Notes under the pieces: generated by a model
The model's database searches: none
What the model saw: only the letters and a program-made list of their open reading frames with translations
Told to the model about the DNA's origin: nothing
Program-made: the position numbers and the translations under genes
Source: Bacteroidota bacterium
GTDB lineage: Bacteria; Bacteroidota; Bacteroidia; Cytophagales; Cyclobacteriaceae
Reading direction: 5' to 3'
DNA: 64,000 nucleotides
NCBI GenBank assembly: GCA_018266435.1
Contig: JAFEAL010000020.1
Span: 17,519-81,518, forward strand
In this document: positions 63,051 through 64,000 of the stretch, one piece after another
How positions within the stretch are numbered: position 1 is the first letter of the stretch
How the letters are laid out: each line of letters starts with the position of its first letter

Positions 63051-64000
63051 GATAGCAGCTATTATCCTTTTTGTCTCGTCATGCTTTGGGATGAAATCAG
63101 CCCTTGCCCAATGTCCGACTGCACAGTTTTATGTTTGCGATGACTCGGGTGGCAATGGGGTGATGAGATTTTATTTTTACGCAGGTTCTGTGTCCGGAGG
63201 AACAACTTATTTGTTGTTTGATATTGTAAATAGTAAATACGTTACCAGTCCATTAGGCCCCGTTACAGTTACCACCCTAACTACACTGCCGCCCGGTGCG
63301 GTGGCAGGTATTGAACTGGACTTTATTCCGAACAGTACCTACGTTTTGAGGGCAAATAATTCAAGCTGTACGGGGGGATTTCAAGTCTATGGTGGTGCAG
63401 GAATTACAGTTAACTCATCCAATGCACTCGCAGCCACTACCAGCATATTAAGTCCGGATTGCAACATTGTTTCCCCCAATGGGCAGTTGTCGATTACCGT
63501 GAGCAACGGCACTCCAGGATATACCGTCAACTGGAATGCAGGTAACCCCACGGCTATCCCTCAAGGCAATTTGAGTTCCAGTCCTTATACTCAAATCTCA
63601 GCCAATAACTTACTGGGGGGTACATACTCAGCTAGCGTGGTTGACAACAATTTTGTACTGGATGGCATAGGATGTACGCTTGCAGTTAACAACATTATCG
63701 TACCTTCTCCGCCCACCGTTAGTGCCGGTCCTAACCAAAGTATTTGCACCGGGCAAACAGCCTCATTATCAGGAACCATAGGAGGTTCAGCCACAGGAGG
63801 AACCTGGAGCACAAGCGGAACCGGAACTTTTTCTCCGAGCACGACAACGCTGAATGCCACCTATACTCCAGGATTAGGAGAAACCAATGCTACCCTCACT
63901 TTGACAACCTCTGGCGGGGCATGCGCCCCAACATCTGCAAGCATGGTGCTTACAGTTAATCCATTGCCGGTTGCTGCAATCAGTTATGCGGGCAGTCCGT
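63043..64000 (+). CDS. large secreted Ig-like repeat protein, C-terminus off the window
   Basis: The frame from the ATG at 63043 stays open to the window edge (319 codons). Signal peptide (MNKIAAIILFVSSCFGMKSALAQ), then a Cys-containing beta domain (about 24-130), then domains of the HYR/SprB-repeat and PKD-like kind (about 140-310), with a conserved GPNQSICTGQTASLSGTIGG opening typical of immunoglobulin-like repeats in Bacteroidota gliding or adhesion proteins. A type IX secretion C-terminal domain would be expected outside the window; not visible here. Starts inside the end of the previous gene. Confidence 0.82.
   Translation, partial: MNKIAAIILFVSSCFGMKSALAQCPTAQFYVCDDSGGNGVMRFYFYAGSVSGGTTYLLFDIVNSKYVTSPLGPVTVTTLTTLPPGAVAGIELDFIPNSTYVLRANNSSCTGGFQVYGGAGITVNSSNALAATTSILSPDCNIVSPNGQLSITVSNGTPGYTVNWNAGNPTAIPQGNLSSSPYTQISANNLLGGTYSASVVDNNFVLDGIGCTLAVNNIIVPSPPTVSAGPNQSICTGQTASLSGTIGGSATGGTWSTSGTGTFSPSTTTLNATYTPGLGETNATLTLTTSGGACAPTSASMVLTVNPLPVAAISYAGSP

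Noticed and set aside
1..64000. CRISPR arrays, integrases, complete insertion sequences, rRNA genes
   Set aside because: Looked for direct repeats, cas-like proteins, transposase motifs and rRNA; none found beyond a possible IS21-like relic.

Overview
The window reads as a chromosomal segment of a Bacteroidota bacterium, most likely of the Cytophagales type. Evidence: a SusC/SusD pair, a GLPGLI-family protein, a PorE-like TPR-PD40-OmpA lipoprotein, TonB-plug outer membrane proteins, a GTP-type heptose pathway, few Shine-Dalgarno sequences, and at least fourteen good matches to the Bacteroidota -7 box TAnnTTTG placed a short way before genes. Nearly all genes are intact housekeeping or envelope genes. 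No phage, CRISPR array or complete insertion sequence was found.

Layout. 1-6.4 kb: edge-truncated TPR protein, RsmB-type rRNA methyltransferase, and a GLPGLI / outer-membrane barrel / methyltransferase run. 6.6-13.6 kb: yifB, lepA, folD, queE, pabB, pabC, then a PorE-like lipoprotein (to 15.5 kb). A small promoter-to-terminator unit (15.5-15.6 kb) looks like a small RNA gene and precedes susC-susD-lipoprotein (15.7-20.9 kb). 21-25 kb: hldD, diverging from queD-lpxB, then a serine hydrolase. 25-31.4 kb: clpX, clpP, tig, tRNA-Leu(TAG) and rel/spoT. 31.5-36.5 kb: an OmpA/SPOR-like protein, diverging from a compact heptose-nucleotide operon whose first gene is a three-domain fusion. 36.5-48.5 kb: GH172-like protein, glycosyltransferases, MATE exporter, fmt, nth, namZ-like gene, LolC/E-like permease, psd, gdhA. 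48.7-51.6 kb: a Lys/Glu-rich small secreted protein and rplM-rpsI-rpsB-tsf. 51.7-56 kb: rluA-type synthase, a histidine kinase and response regulator separated by a decayed LpxH-like gene on the other strand, and a membrane aminopeptidase. 56-64 kb: penicillin-acylase-family enzyme, smc, a small membrane-anchored protein, and two secreted proteins, the second running off the window.

How genes work together. Four activities encoded in three adjacent genes (guanylyltransferase + phosphatase + extra P-loop kinase in one protein, heptose-7-P kinase, sedoheptulose-7-P isomerase) should make GDP-D-glycero-D-manno-heptose, and hldD 11 kb away is a related epimerase; lpxB, GT2 and GT87 genes also serve the envelope. 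folD, pabB and pabC form a folate group; queE and queD belong to 7-deazaguanine synthesis. clpX, clpP and tig form a protein quality control block.

Less ordinary signals: the triple fusion, the 15.5 kb small RNA candidate, a MATE gene leader closed by a perfect 10-bp stem next to the start codon, a three-segment attenuator-like element between rpsB and tsf, an nth gene without the normal iron-sulfur cysteines, and the LpxH-like pseudogene. I found no convincing wholly new multi-gene system; the fusion heptose operon and the RNA elements are the best leads.
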